A stretch of 64,000 nt of DNA. It comes from Nyssa sinensis (taxonomy: Eukaryota; Streptophyta; Magnoliopsida; Cornales; Nyssaceae). Where the stretch lies: assembly GCA_008638375.1 (NCBI GenBank), contig CM018048.1, forward strand, positions 8,582,441-8,646,440. The letters are read 5' to 3'. Shown piece after piece: positions 47,880 through 59,880 of this stretch (the stretch's first letter is position 1; every line of letters begins with the position of its first letter). The position numbers and the translations under genes were made by a program. Under the pieces are notes generated by a model. It was not told where the DNA came from. It searched no databases and saw nothing but the letters and a program-made list of their open reading frames with translations.

Positions 47880-48170
47880 TTATTTCCTTATTTCTTCTTT
47901 ATTCTTATCTGGCCTTTTCTTCTTTCAAGTTTACTATGTTCGTCTTTATTCTTACCATTTTTCTTCTTTCAATTTTACTTTGTTCTTCTTTATTCCTATC
48001 ATTTTCCTTCCTTCAAGTTTAGTTTGTTCTTCTTTATTCCTCTCCTTTTTCTTCATTCATGTTACTTTGTTCTTCTTTATTCTTACCCTCTTTCTTTTTC
48101 AAGTTTACTTTGTTCTTCTTTATTCCTACCCTCTTTCTTTTTCAAGTTTACTTTGTTCTTTTCAATATTC
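47880..48170 (+). repeat. Pyrimidine-rich minisatellite, about 43-45-bp unit, 6 copies
   Basis: Variants of TTTGTTCTTCTTTATTCCTA followed by a CTTTCTTTTTCAAG piece recur about six times. The Phe/Leu/Ser-rich open frames here (47791-48415) come from the repeat and are not membrane proteins. Confidence 0.85.
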
Positions 48171-48839
48171 TAGTTCTCGAGAATCTTATGGGAATGGTGG
48201 ACTGCCTTGTGAAGAAACGCCACGAATATGACCAATGTTTTTTTTTCGTTTTAAATTTATCTTTGCTAACTTTAGCAACAGCATGGGGCACATTGTTCTC
48301 TTATTTATTCTCTAACCCTACTTTTTTTTTTTTCACTTACCCAAAAAATAACCCTACTTTTTTTTATCCCAAATTTTGTCTTTTTCAATTTTTTTCTCTC
48401 TTTTTTAACCCATAGAGATGTAATGGTGAGAAGATATAGTTTTATGAAGTTCAGAACTTTCAAACTGCCAATTGGTTTAGATAGAATACAAATTATGATT
48501 CTGATAAGTCTTATGAAACCTGCAAGTTTTAATTATTATTATTTTTTAAATATATATATATATATATATATGGTGAAAGGAAAAAAAAAACCTTAGTAGG
48601 AGTTATGAGAAGGTGATTATAATTATAGCTGTCTCCAAAGAAAACCATAATAATTTTTTTTCTTCTGATAATTGCTCAATGCATGTATGACCGAATGATT
48701 GCATACTTCCAAAATGATTAATCAAAGAGGCTGAATTGCCTCCTAATTAGGAAAAAATTAAACAAGAAAAGAACAAAATTTTTTTTATACAAACACTATT
48801 AATACAATAAAATATCCTCTACTGTTTCGTGACCTTCCA
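48171..48839. other. Intergenic, no gene seen
   Basis: T-rich runs and a (TA)n stretch (48552-48571). No gene. Confidence 0.45.
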
Positions 48840-49065
48840 AAAGAGGTACACCTCTAACATTCTTGAATAACGTCGGTGTTCTCTCTCACATTTGATTTAT
48901 CTATTCTTGTCACTTGCTAGTTGGGTTTTAACATTTCTTATATCTTTTGTATCGTTTTGTTTTCCAAAAATAAGAAAATGAAAAAAAAAATTGTAGAGTA
49001 GTAGAAAATGGAAATTGGGAATTACCATTTGCAAACTATTAGAGAGCAAATTTTGAATAGCTTGA
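48840..49065 (+). pseudogene. Relic copy of the CNL promoter, leader and first codons
   Basis: Aligns with 50015-50215: AGAGGTACACCTCTAACATTCTT against AGAGGTATGCCTCCAACATTCTT, then GTTCTCTCTCACATTTGAT, GTTGGGTTTTAACA, GTTTTCCAAAAA and GTAGAAAATGG. The ATG at 49008 starts MEIGNYHLQTIREQILNSL, related to the real start MDIANIGGKILDSL. Homology then fades. It is the 5' end of a lost tandem CNL paralogue or a partial duplication. Confidence 0.65.
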
Positions 49066-50167
49066 AATATAATGGGTACCTTAGTTGGATTTTAACAATT
49101 ATTATATATTTGTATCAATGTTCTATCTCACGTTGGATATATCTATTTTTTTTTTCATTTTTAAATTAATATTAATTAAAAAAATTTGGAAAAAATATAA
49201 TTTATTTATCTTAAGTTTATTTTTATATAAAATGAAAAAAAATTCTTTGAGATAAATTAAAAAAAAATTTTAAAATTAAAAAAATATATATATGAAAAAG
49301 ATACTTGTATCATTTTGAAAAAAATAAATAACCTGAAGGAGAGTTATTTGTAGTAGGTCAATAAAAATAGAAAAAATCAATATCATTTAAGAAAAGTTTC
49401 TGTAATTGTCAAAAACTCGAGAAAACGACATTGTAATTTACCAATTTTTTTTTTTAAATAATGAAAATTACAACCACAAAGAAAATGTTTTGCTGTCAAT
49501 TTATTGGTGCTCGCATGATGTCTATATAATCACACGAAGTGAGTTTCGTTAGTGAAACCCATAATAATGAGCTCCACCATAAGTGAGTATACAAGCACTA
49601 ATACATGAAGCAAAAACCGTTATCGAACCACAAATACGGCTTACTAATATTTAAATATATACATGATATACTTATAGTACTTATATATTTACATGAGATA
49701 CAAGATATTCATATGATGTGCATCTCTTAGTGACACTTGTGACGATGAATCCCACCCATGTGAGCATATGAATACAAAAACAACGACCTAGCATATGAAC
49801 ACAAATACAATGGCCCATGATTCATTAGTCTTACCTTTTATTTTCTGCACTTTTCCATTACTTCTCTAATGCGCAATTCATGCAAGACTATTGATTACTG
49901 TTTCACCTTCTAATCTGGAGTTATGTGTATTCATTTTCTTCAGAAGTTCAGCTTTAATCAACTTCAGACGTGGTGCGTTGTTTTTCGCAATCTTTGTTAC
50001 TCCATCAAAAGATAAAGAAAATTAAAGAGGTATGCCTCCAACATTCTTGGATAATTTCAGTGTTCTCTCACCTTTGATATATCTATTGTTGTCAGTTGGG
50101 TTTTGACAATTCCTATATCATTTTATTTTCCAAAAAAAAACCCAAAAAAATAGCAGGGTTGTAGAAA
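49066..50167 (+). promoter_or_regulatory. Upstream region of the CNL gene
   Basis: AT-rich. It includes a weak third echo of the promoter block (49085-49150) and the diverged part of the 175-bp repeat (49835-49910). The 150 bp before the ATG are duplicated at 48840-49007. No TATA box stands out. Confidence 0.4.
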
Positions 50168-52861
50168 ATGGATATTGCGAATATTGGAGGGAAAATTCTG
50201 GATAGCTTGCTCCAACCAATGAGCCGTCAAATTGGTTATTTGGTTCACTACGAGGAAAATGTTGAAAAACTGAAAGCTGAACTAGACAAACTTGTAGATG
50301 AGAGGAGGACGGTCGAACAAAAGGTCAAAAGAGCTCGAGACAACGCAGAAGAAATCGAGGGAAATGTGTCGAAGTGGCTGACAATTGTGCATGAAATGAA
50401 AGATGAAGTGGATGAATTTTTGGCAGGCAAAGACACAGAGTATAGAAGGTTCTTTAAGGCGTGGTTTCCGGATTTTTACTCGCGTCATCGATTGGGTAGG
50501 GAAGCCAAAAAGAAGACACGGGTTATCACTGGACTTATAACAGATGGCAAGTTTGAGACAGTTTCACGTCCTAAACCTCTTCCTGATATTGGGATCGCAT
50601 GTGTCTCTGATTATGAGCGTTTTGAATCCAGAGGACGTGTTTTGAGAAGATCATTGAGGCATTGAGAGATGATGAAATTCATGTAATTGGGATATATGGA
50701 ATGGGGGGTGTGGGTAAGACCACAATGGTGGAAGTAGTTAGAGAACAACTGAAAAAGGATGAGCATTTCGATGAGGTCACATGGGCAGTTGTCTCCGAGA
50801 ATTTGGATGTGAGAAAAATACAAGGAGATATTGCACGCGGTTTGAATTTAAATCTGGATAAAGCAGAGGATGAAGTAGGGAGAGCGGGTCATCTTTGCAA
50901 CAGACTAACGGATGGGAGAAAGATACTCATAATATTGGATGACGTTTGGGAGAAACTTAACTTGAAGCAAATTATCGGAATTCCTTCTATGGATTCTGTC
51001 AAGGGCTGTAAAATTCTGTTGACATCACGAAGCCATAACGTGTGTGTCAAAAATAATTGTAGAGATCCTTTCTTGCTTGGTGTCTTGAGCGAAGAAGAAG
51101 CATGGGATTTGTTCAAGAAGGAGGTGGGAAATTTGGTCGACAATGCACAAATCCAGCCCGTAGCAAAAAAGGTGTGTGAACAATGTGGAGGTTTGCCCCT
51201 CGTAGTTCGAGTAGTTGGTGCAGCACTTCAAAACGAGAAACAAGCCTGCGTGGGATGATGCACTAGAACAGCTAAGAAATTCCACTCCAGAGGACATTGT
51301 TGGAATTGATCCAAAAGCTTTTTCATCCTTAGAGTGGAGTTACAATCGTTTGGAACATGAAGATGCAAAGTCATGCTTTTTGCTCTGTTCTTTGTTTCCA
51401 GAAGATGCTGAGATTTTAATTGATGACTTGGCTCGATATGCAATGGTGATGGGTCTGCTTAAACATGCGGATACATTAGGAAAAGCAAATAATAGAGTGC
51501 GTCGTCTGGTTGAAACCCTCAAATATTCTTGTTTGTTGTTAGGCGGTCGTTTCTATTCATATGAAGAAGCGGTCCGAATGCATGATATTATTCGAGAGGT
51601 TGCTATAAAAATTGCATCAAGAGATGAATATGCATTTCTTGTAAAAACTGGTGGGCGACGGTTGGCAGAGACAGGTTCATTTGAATGTAAAAGAGCAATC
51701 TCATTGACATCGAACGAGATTGAGGAGCTTCCAGGTGATTTAAATTGTCCAAAATTAAATACATTGTTTCTGAGGTACAGCCATCCTTCACTAATATTTC
51801 CAGATAGTTTTTTTAATGGGATGGAAAAACTTAAAGTTTTACATCTGAGTCAAATTCATACTGAGTCACTACCATCCTCACTCTTGAAATTGGTGAATCT
51901 TCGTATGTTATGTCTAGATGACTGTGAGATTGCAGACATATCCATAATTATGCAATTAAAGAAATTGGAGATACTGAGTCTCGGTGGTCGTGATATCAAA
52001 GTGCTCCCATTAGATATAAGAAATTTGACTCTTCTACGTTCGTTGGATTTGCGGAATTGCTACAACTTCAGGGGAATTGCACCGGATGTCATTACAAGTT
52101 TGACCCGCCTGGAAGAATTATACATTACAAGTGCATTGAACAGCGACGACAGAGAGAATGCAATCATTCCTGAGCTAAATAAATTGACTGACTTAACAGC
52201 TTTAGGAATTCATATACCAAATACCACGTCTGGGCTTCTAGATCATCTGTTTGACAAGTTGAATAGATATAAAATATCTATTGGCATGCCTTTTTGTGAA
52301 TACGGCGAATATTGGAATTCTCTTTCATCAAGTAGGGCCTTGAAACTCGTGGGCGTTCCTATAAGAGGTGGGGTTAAGATTTTGATGGAGAGAAGTGAAG
52401 TCCTGTACTTGCTTGATTTGAAGGGGGTAAAGAGGTTTTTTAGTGAGGAAGATAGAGAAGGTGGGTTTTCAGATTTGAAATATCTTGGAATTCACAATTG
52501 TGGTGACATAGAAAATCTATGGGGTTATAAACAACTTCCTGTGGCCATGGAGTCGTTTTGCAAGTTAAGTAAATTAGAAGTTGAGAGTTTGCGTGGGTTG
52601 AAATATCTCTTTTCCCCGTCCATTGCTAGAGGTCTAATGCAACTCAAAGAACTATTTATAGGAAAATGTGTCAGAATGGAAACAATAATTGGAAATGAAG
52701 GAGAAGAAGATGAAGAGGAAGTCATTTTCCATCGATTAAAGAGTTTGAGCCTGGTTGCACTACCACGACTTGGAAGCTTCGACTTGGAAAGGAAAAGGAA
52801 GTTAATGACTTCAGAGGGAAACAGTACTTGTACAGCTACACAACCTCTATTTAATAATAAG
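50168..52861 (+). CDS. CC-NB-LRR (CNL) immune receptor, exon 1 (two frameshifts)
   Basis: Intracellular NLR receptor of the RPS2/RPS5/At4g27190-like branch. The start at 50168 (MDIANIGGKILDSLLQPMSR) has the usual N-terminus for this class, and a coiled coil covers about the first 110 residues. The NB-ARC domain shows the P-loop GMGGVGKTT (50698-50724), kinase-2 KILIILDDVWE, RNBS-B GCKILLTSRS, GLPL as CGGLPLVV, RNBS-D CFLLCSLFPED and MHD (51578-51586); LRRs follow. The frame changes near 50630-50645 (a 2-bp loss and an extra T) and near 51230 (one extra A). Each change is between well-conserved segments, so it is a true mutation or an assembly indel. The GT donor at 52862 follows FNNK, the usual exon end in this family. 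Confidence 0.9.
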
Positions 52862-54859
52862 GTATGCTTTCCAATTAATCGCTTTCTTAGGAAATGTTTG
52901 GCATGTTAATTAGTGGGTAATATCAAAAAAAATAAAATAAAAAATACAAAAATTCCGTAGGTACCATTGGCAACATGTATTACATACCATTGGCAATATG
53001 TATGACAATGTAGGAGATTAAACTATTTATTTTTTTTTATTAATGAAAATTTTTCTTAATAAATATATAAATTTCATGATAGAAATCCGATCATTTGCAT
53101 ACATCTTTTAATTTCATTCTTTGTTCCTAGTACGTCAATATTCTTAATAATTTTTATACTAAGAATTAGTGAGATAAAATGAATTTCTTTAAAAAAATTA
53201 TTAATTATTAAATAACAGAATTATCAATTATTCATTATAAAAATGAAGTTGGTTTCTTAAGATATGTTGAAGGTTCATGCTGCTGCTGCTACTAATAATA
53301 ATAATAATTATTATTACTATTATATGGTGATTGTGAAAGTATAAAAAATTACATATATTATTTTCGCAGGGGTTATTATTATTGAAATCAAATATTATTT
53401 TTAAAGTGGTGATTATTATTCAAATCAAAATGAAATATAATTTTTTTCATACTGTTGCATTCACCATCTCATATTTTTGCTTAGGTTTCATCCCCGGCTT
53501 GTGCTTGTAATAATTTGAGATTTTTTCTACCAATGGAAATTGGGGAAGGGGCAAAATGTAAGGTTAAATTCAAACACATTTTACACAAGGGTATCTATCT
53601 CTTGAAGATGTGATGAAACTTTATACCCATACCTACTCAGTGACTGCTGAGCAATGTCGGATGCATGGGTTAAGGTGCAATCCAAGCAACTTTGAAATTA
53701 ATGGAACCATGTAAGCTATCTTTACGAAAAAAATAAAAAATAATGGATAATTATACTGACCTCCCATCAAGTATTTGACAATCACACTAACTTCTTCTCA
53801 GATTTATGAAATTACACTGACCTCCCTTGTTAAGGTTGTGGGATGATGGAAGTTAATATTCTTTATGCATTTACTATTTTATCCTCATGCATTAATTATA
53901 TTTTCTATTAACCTGATTTGTTGAGAATCTTTATATTATTGTCATTGGGATGAATTTGAAAATGTTTGTAAAACTCGTTAGAATTTGGAAGAGATTTCGA
54001 GTGAAGACATCTTGCTTCGCTCAATTCCATTCCAATACGATTATATAAAATAAAATAATAAAAGAATTTTTGTGTTACATAGTTAATGATGATATGTTTT
54101 AAATTCGCATTTAAAATTTAGACATATTTACTAGAGTTATTTTTATTAACATGCTTGTTTTTTGATTTTGACACATGCAATTTCTTGTTTGAAATGTATT
54201 AATTGTAATTAATTTAATAAATAAAAGGTTAATTATTAAATGAATATTGCAACAAACTCGCACCCATTGTGTCACATGAATTACACGCATAACCGCAAAA
54301 TCTAGAAACTAGTCATTAGATATATTATTAGTATTATTATTATTTTGGAAAAAATACTAAAAATTTTTTAATTCAAAAATTTCATGATGCAGTTTTTTGT
54401 ATTTGAAAGACCTAAAAACGAAACTTTTAATACAAAAAAGTCCAATTGTTAAGTTTGATCTTAACATTGTCAAAGCATATTACTGATTAAATTAAAATAA
54501 TCTTGAAAATACATTTTAGAAAGAAAAAAATATATAAAATAACTTATTCAATCCAAAAAATCATAACATTTTATGAAATGAAATTTTTTTAGGCCTTCTA
54601 AATAAATAAAAAATATTATACTTTTTTTTTTAGATTGAAGAATTTATTTGATCAACTATTAAGTATTTTTTAAAATGTATCTTGAAGGTTATTTTGGTTT
54701 AATCAGTAATATGTTTTAACGCTGTTAAGACGAAAGTTTGTAGTAAAACTTTTTTGTAGTAAAAAGTTTATTCTTTAAATTTTTTAGATACAAAAAAATT
54801 ATCATGAAAATTTTGAATTAACAAATTTATTTTAGGAACTTTTTAGTATTTTTTCCTTT

Positions 54860-55255
54860 CAATGTTCTTTCTCTTCCTCTGTTTGGTTAGAAGTTATGGG
54901 GAGATGTTTGGTCTATGGTGGCCTTCAAATTTGGGATAGAATCCAACAGTGGTTTATTCTCACATGCTCTGGTAATTCCTTTTTTTCCGTTGTTCTTAAG
55001 TGGTCTTTGGTTGTCACTGTCTACTGGATATGGCATGAGTGCAATGGTCATATTTTCAGAGAAGAAAGACTCCCTCCTCTTAGAATTGTTAAAGAGGTTT
55101 TCTTTGTGATGAGATCCAGAATGTTCGCGTGCAAAGAAAAATGGAAATTTGGCCTCAATAGAGAGATCTGTCGTAGGTGGAATGTAAAGATCTGATTTTA
55201 TTAGTTCTTTTTGTTTTGGGATTAGTTTACCGATAAAAATAAAATAAAAATTTAG
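54860..55255 (+). pseudogene. LINE (L1-type) 3' end, 5'-truncated
   Basis: The frame to 55195 includes VYWIWHECNGHIFREE, matching the zinc-binding C-terminal region of plant LINE reverse transcriptases (IWxERNxRIF pattern), then a stop and an A-rich AAAATAAAATAAAAA tail. 5' truncation is the normal result of LINE insertion. It lies in CNL intron 1 in the same orientation as the gene. Confidence 0.75.
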
Positions 55256-55449
55256 GATTAGTTTGAAGGCAAAAAAAAAACCTAACTGGAACGGTCGAAC
55301 CAACCCAACTTGACCCAAACCAAATTTTTTTGGATCGGGTTGGTTCTGTTCTGTTAGACTTGCGATATATATATTCTTATACTACTTTGTTCTTTCTCAA
55401 ATAGAGATATATATTCTTAAACTATTTTGTTCTTTTTCATTCTCAATCC

Positions 55450-55600
55450 ACCAAACGCTTGTTTTTAATCTGTATTGACCCGTTAAATTGACGAATTCTT
55501 TATTATCCAACCCGTTTATGACCCGTTAATTAAATGAGTTACCCACAACCATTAATTAGTGGGTGGGTTAGGACGGGTTGACGGGTTTGGGTAACATTTG
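55450..55600. repeat. ACCCGTTAA-rich dispersed repeat
   Basis: Repeated GACCCGTTAAATTGACG, AACCCGTTTATGACCCG and GGGTTGACGGGTTTGGG, similar to the repeats next to the gap and near 29800. A remnant of a non-autonomous element. Confidence 0.4.
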
Positions 55601-57058
55601 TTGCCTCTAATTTTTCTCTTATTGTTAGTGACAAATTATATAAGGAGAGAAAAATTTGTATATTGTCAGTGTAATAAAATGGAAGTCAGTATAATTTAAA
55701 AAATATCGATGATGTTAGTACCCACTCTCTATGTGGACTGAGATCATATTAAGTGGTGCGAGTACCCACTCTTTATGCAGTTGATGTGAGTTTGACTCTC
55801 CCTCTCCATCGTTGTATTAAAAAAACACAAAAGTAAAAACAAAACTCTCTACCTAATTATGGAAAATGCAAGGGAATGGTCGAGAAATACAGGTCTCCCA
55901 CATTTTAGAAATTATCTTATAGTTTCAAATGTAATACGTTTTAAGTAATACTCTTTATTTTAATTTTTTTTGCATCAAATTTTGCATTCTAAATAATTTG
56001 ATATTAGTTTATTGATTGTACAAAAATCATTAATATTATGGTAATAATTTACTATCATATTATTTAAGATGCAAGTTTTAATACATACAACATTACTTAA
56101 GTTTTTTTCCCTTTTAAATCGACACTTTGGCATCTCAAAAATTTAAGTCATGTAGCATTCCTTGAGACATGCAATTTCTCTCACTCTCGGTTTCGTGACC
56201 TATGTGGAGTCGATGTTCACTCTATTTTTTTCATATAATTCTACAAGGTCACCACCTTTAATTTTACTTACCATTTCTGTCACCCTACATATCTTTTTGT
56301 ATTTTATTTATTACTTAATAAATCTTCTCACATTTTCCAATATAGCAGATATGATAGATGTACTCAAGTATTATTTATTTTATAGATTTTTGATTTAATA
56401 AATTAAGATCTAATTGATAAACTTAAATCACTAAAAATAAAACTAAATTTATTCTACCAATATCTAATTCAATTATCTTTTACACCTCTATAAATTATAT
56501 AAAACACACACAAAAAAAGCTGAGATTTAACTAAAGTATAGTACTTTAAGAAAATTAAACCTAATTAAAGTAAGAGACTTTACTTTGGACCCCCAAGGAA
56601 GATATATAACTAATTGAATATTTGTGCGCATACTTGTTTTCAAGTGTAAATATAATGTGTTATTAAATAAACCTGAGATGTCTCCTATTTTTATTTTTTA
56701 TTTTAGGATTGACTCTTTAAAATAATAAAGTGAATTAGAGTTTTAAAAGATCATGAGACGTAAAATCCATTGCAATGGAATAGTCAAAATATATAATGAG
56801 TTTTAGGAGTGGTAAGGTAGTATGGAGAAACTTCATATTCATTCAAATTAGTTTTAGACATGTGACATAAATGATGTCATATTAATGCTCTAATATAAAA
56901 ATATATACTCTTATGTCAAAAACTGATTTGAATAATCATGTAATTTTTTTCATATTATCTTACTACCACTGGACTTTTTTTTTTTTTTTCAGAGTTTTAG
57001 AATATCAGGAGACATGGTACATTGTTATTAGCAAAATTTAATATAATGTGTTTTGCAG

Positions 57059-57724
57059 ATTGCATTCCCTGTCTTGGAGTATTTGGTAATAAGCGGCTTG
57101 GAGATCATAAAAGAGATATGGGACAGCCAACTCCTAGGAGAAAACCCATTCTCTCAACTACATTTTCTAGAAGTTTCGGATTGTCACAATTTTGTGAACA
57201 TAGTTCCCTCCCATATGCTCCCAAGGTTACGGAATCTAGTACAAATACATGTTGATTCATGTGATTCGGTGATATCAATTGGACTTAATGCTGAGGAAGG
57301 ATTTGTAGCATCAATGCCAATACTCCCTCAACTAAAAGAATTGAGGTTAGAAAACCTACCCAAGTTGATGCACACTGGGTTAAACCAGATGTCCTACGGA
57401 AATTGCTGCTATCCAAACTTGATGAACATTGATATTGACAGTTGTCAAAGTTTGAGAAATGTATTCTCGCTTTCTGTGGCCATAAATATTGTGCATCTTG
57501 AAGAGCTAGAAGTAAGTAATTGTGAGAAGATGCAAGAAATAATTGCAACCAGGAGTGGAAGTAAAGAAACACTGGACAAGATAGAGTTCCCCAGACTAAA
57601 GCTTATGAGGCTTGAAAGCTTGCAAAGCCTCAAAAGTTTCTGGAGTAGTGAATCTCAAGAAGAAGAAAGAGTTGAGGTGGTGGACCTAGCCCCTTTTGAA
57701 CAACAATCCCTCTTCAATGACAAG
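57059..57724 (+). CDS. CNL exon 2 (C-terminal LRRs)
   Basis: A 666-bp open exon in phase 0 with exon 1, bounded by TTTTGCAG before IAFPVLEYL and by a GTATGT donor after LFNDK. It encodes about eight irregular LRRs of the plant CNL C-terminal type (FPxLxxLxIxxC, LEELEVSNCEKMQEII). Repeated exon borders with F(N/D)DK / (V/I)AFP are typical of At4g27190-like genes, in which C-terminal LRR exons multiply. No frameshift is seen. Confidence 0.88.
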
Positions 57725-59149
57725 GTATGTTTACTCAACCGACTTAACTAATTAACTATGCAAGAGCCCATTCCCAACTGTTAGAAATGTGTTATATATA
57801 TATGTTATGTTAGGTGCACGTCAAGCTTGCTGTGAAATTATCTTATGTTTTTAGTATCACTCTTAATATAAATATAAATATATATATATATGATATACTG
57901 GTAAAATCATAAAATACTTGTTAATTTCCTACTCAACAAAACAAAAGATCGAAGAAAATGTCCTTTTTCCTTTTTCATCAAAAACAAGGATTTTGGTCAA
58001 TATGAAAAAACTTTCCTGACTTTCTAAAAAAAAAATTAATAATACTACCTAATTAGGAACATTCTATTTATAACTAGTATTTGATAATAATGCTACCTCT
58101 GTTTCTTGAGCAGATTACGGCCACAATTCTGAAAGAACTTGTACAGGCTGCTCACAACCATATTAATCTTGCCCACCACTCTGGCTCTTTTTCTCTTTAT
58201 AATATTGTGGCACATAATCCCACTCTATTAAGAGAAGAAAATTATGTTACAAATTAACTAACTTATTTCAAATATAATTAGCGCAATTCATATAATATTT
58301 CATACTAGTAATAACTAATATTTTTTTTCTCAGAATTATTGATGAAGCAATCAATATTATATGAATCTAAATAAATTCTGAAAATAATTTTAAACCGACA
58401 CTTATTTTTTAAAAAAGAAGCAACAACCTAGTATGTAAGATTTAAAATTATTGAAACAAATTGTTGGATTCAAAATAAGACTAAAGAAAATAATATACGA
58501 AGATTGAAATCTTGTATGTGAGAATAACTTACATAAGAAAATTATTATTATTAAACCAAACTTTCAATAAACTTACTGTGCCAATTTTCTTCATTAAATA
58601 AAAGAAACTCAATCACTAGATGAGTATTGTTTTCTAACAAAATGCGGGCAATACAACAAACCCACACTGATGTGGCTGCAATCTCATGGACGTGCGCGCG
58701 CGCTAATTAGCTCCTTTTTTTTTTTTACTCTCTGTGGCCGCTACTAATCACGGCGCTACATCCCATTATGATAGAGACCCAAATATATTTATTAAATTCT
58801 TATAAGGAATAAGACTCTTCAATACTAATCCCACTCTAATTAAAATATCTACTCCAATTAGAATACTACTAATTCACTCCAAATATATTAAGGATTATTC
58901 ACAAATACTTCTAATACTACTAGGACCCTACAAGATAGAATTAGGAGACTTCCTAAAATATATGGGTTTGGTTTAATTGGCCCACAATGCCTCTCTTAAA
59001 CCAAGCTCATCAAAGTAGCTTTCCAACTCTTTCACAAGCAAGAATCTTTAGTGCAATTTTTGCCTATGTAAGAAGCTAGTGCAACATCAATTTGAAATAA
59101 TAAAAACAATTTTCATCTTAATACATGGATGTGGTCGAATATTGTACGT

Positions 59150-59432
59150 AACACATAACTTCTCAGCTTGTTAAGTATGACCTTTTCAGCTTTTCACTTA
59201 CTCTTTCTATAGGATTCCCCTCATTAGTATTTTGCCATTGTTCTCTAAAGACTTTAGAAAACTCTTTATGATGCATCCAAAAATTAAAAAACATGAAAGG
59301 CTTACTTACTTTATTAATTTGAGTCCTAATGGAACAAATACCCGGGGAATGATCAGATAATCCAGGATCCTCGGTGTCCACCGATCGCTCAACGCCGAAT
59401 CCTCGTACTTGAACTCCATCTATCGTCAATAG
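59150..59432 (-). pseudogene. LINE ORF2 fragment (endonuclease end), minus
   Basis: The minus frame 59429-59163 reads DPGLSDHSPGICSI, then KPFMFFNFWMHHKEFSKVFREQW. SDHSP is the last motif of the LINE AP endonuclease, and FxFFNFWxxHxxF follows it in plant L1 elements. The fragment is too short to act, and it lies antisense to the CNL gene. Confidence 0.8.
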
Positions 59433-59699
59433 TGAATTTGACGTGAACCAAGGCTCTTTAGATCTGATTTGGGTCGTGTGGATGATCTAAATCGATCAAT
59501 GAAAATGAGTAGAGATAATTATGAGTTTCATGTTTGAATGATCTCTCATAAGAGCTTCAAGATCTATCAACAAATTAATTATCACAATTTTTTACTCTTT
59601 TACTTTGTTTTTGGCTATTCTAAATCGTATTTTCGCCTATTTTCGCAAAGAGCTTGATTAATCCCCGAATGGCTTGAAATCATATTATAAATTTGTTTT

Positions 59700-59880
59700 C
59701 TGTCCAGAGTTCGTTCGAACGAACCGTCATTCGTTCCAACGAGCACTTGCTCGTTCAAACGAATAAGGAACGAATATCAAATGAGTACAACTCTGAGGTT
59801 GTAATAACTCGTTTGATACAGAGGTTTGAACGAATGAAAACGAATGCGAACGAACTTCTCCGTTGTTTGTTTGAAAAGAG
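59700..59880 (+). repeat. GTTCGAACGAA-rich segment with a 16-bp palindrome
   Basis: 59709-59724 is the perfect palindrome GTTCGTTCGAACGAAC. TTCGTT or AACGAA words recur at least eight times in the next 150 bp. It resembles a dispersed plant repeat, but its limits are unknown. Confidence 0.5.

Larger units (their letters stand above)
52862..57058 (+). other. CNL intron 1 (4.2 kb), repeat-filled
   Basis: Begins GTATGC and ends TTTTGCAG. It contains a short ATAATA/TTATTA run (53295-53325), CTGACCTCCC-type repeat fragments (53755-53830), a LINE 3' end (54860-55255) and an ACCCGTTAA-rich repeat (55450-55600). Large introns at this site are usual for this CNL group in woody plants. Confidence 0.75.

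Noticed and set aside
47791..48415. Phe-rich frames that look like membrane proteins
   Set aside because: Translation of a pyrimidine-rich minisatellite; no start context or homologue recognised.
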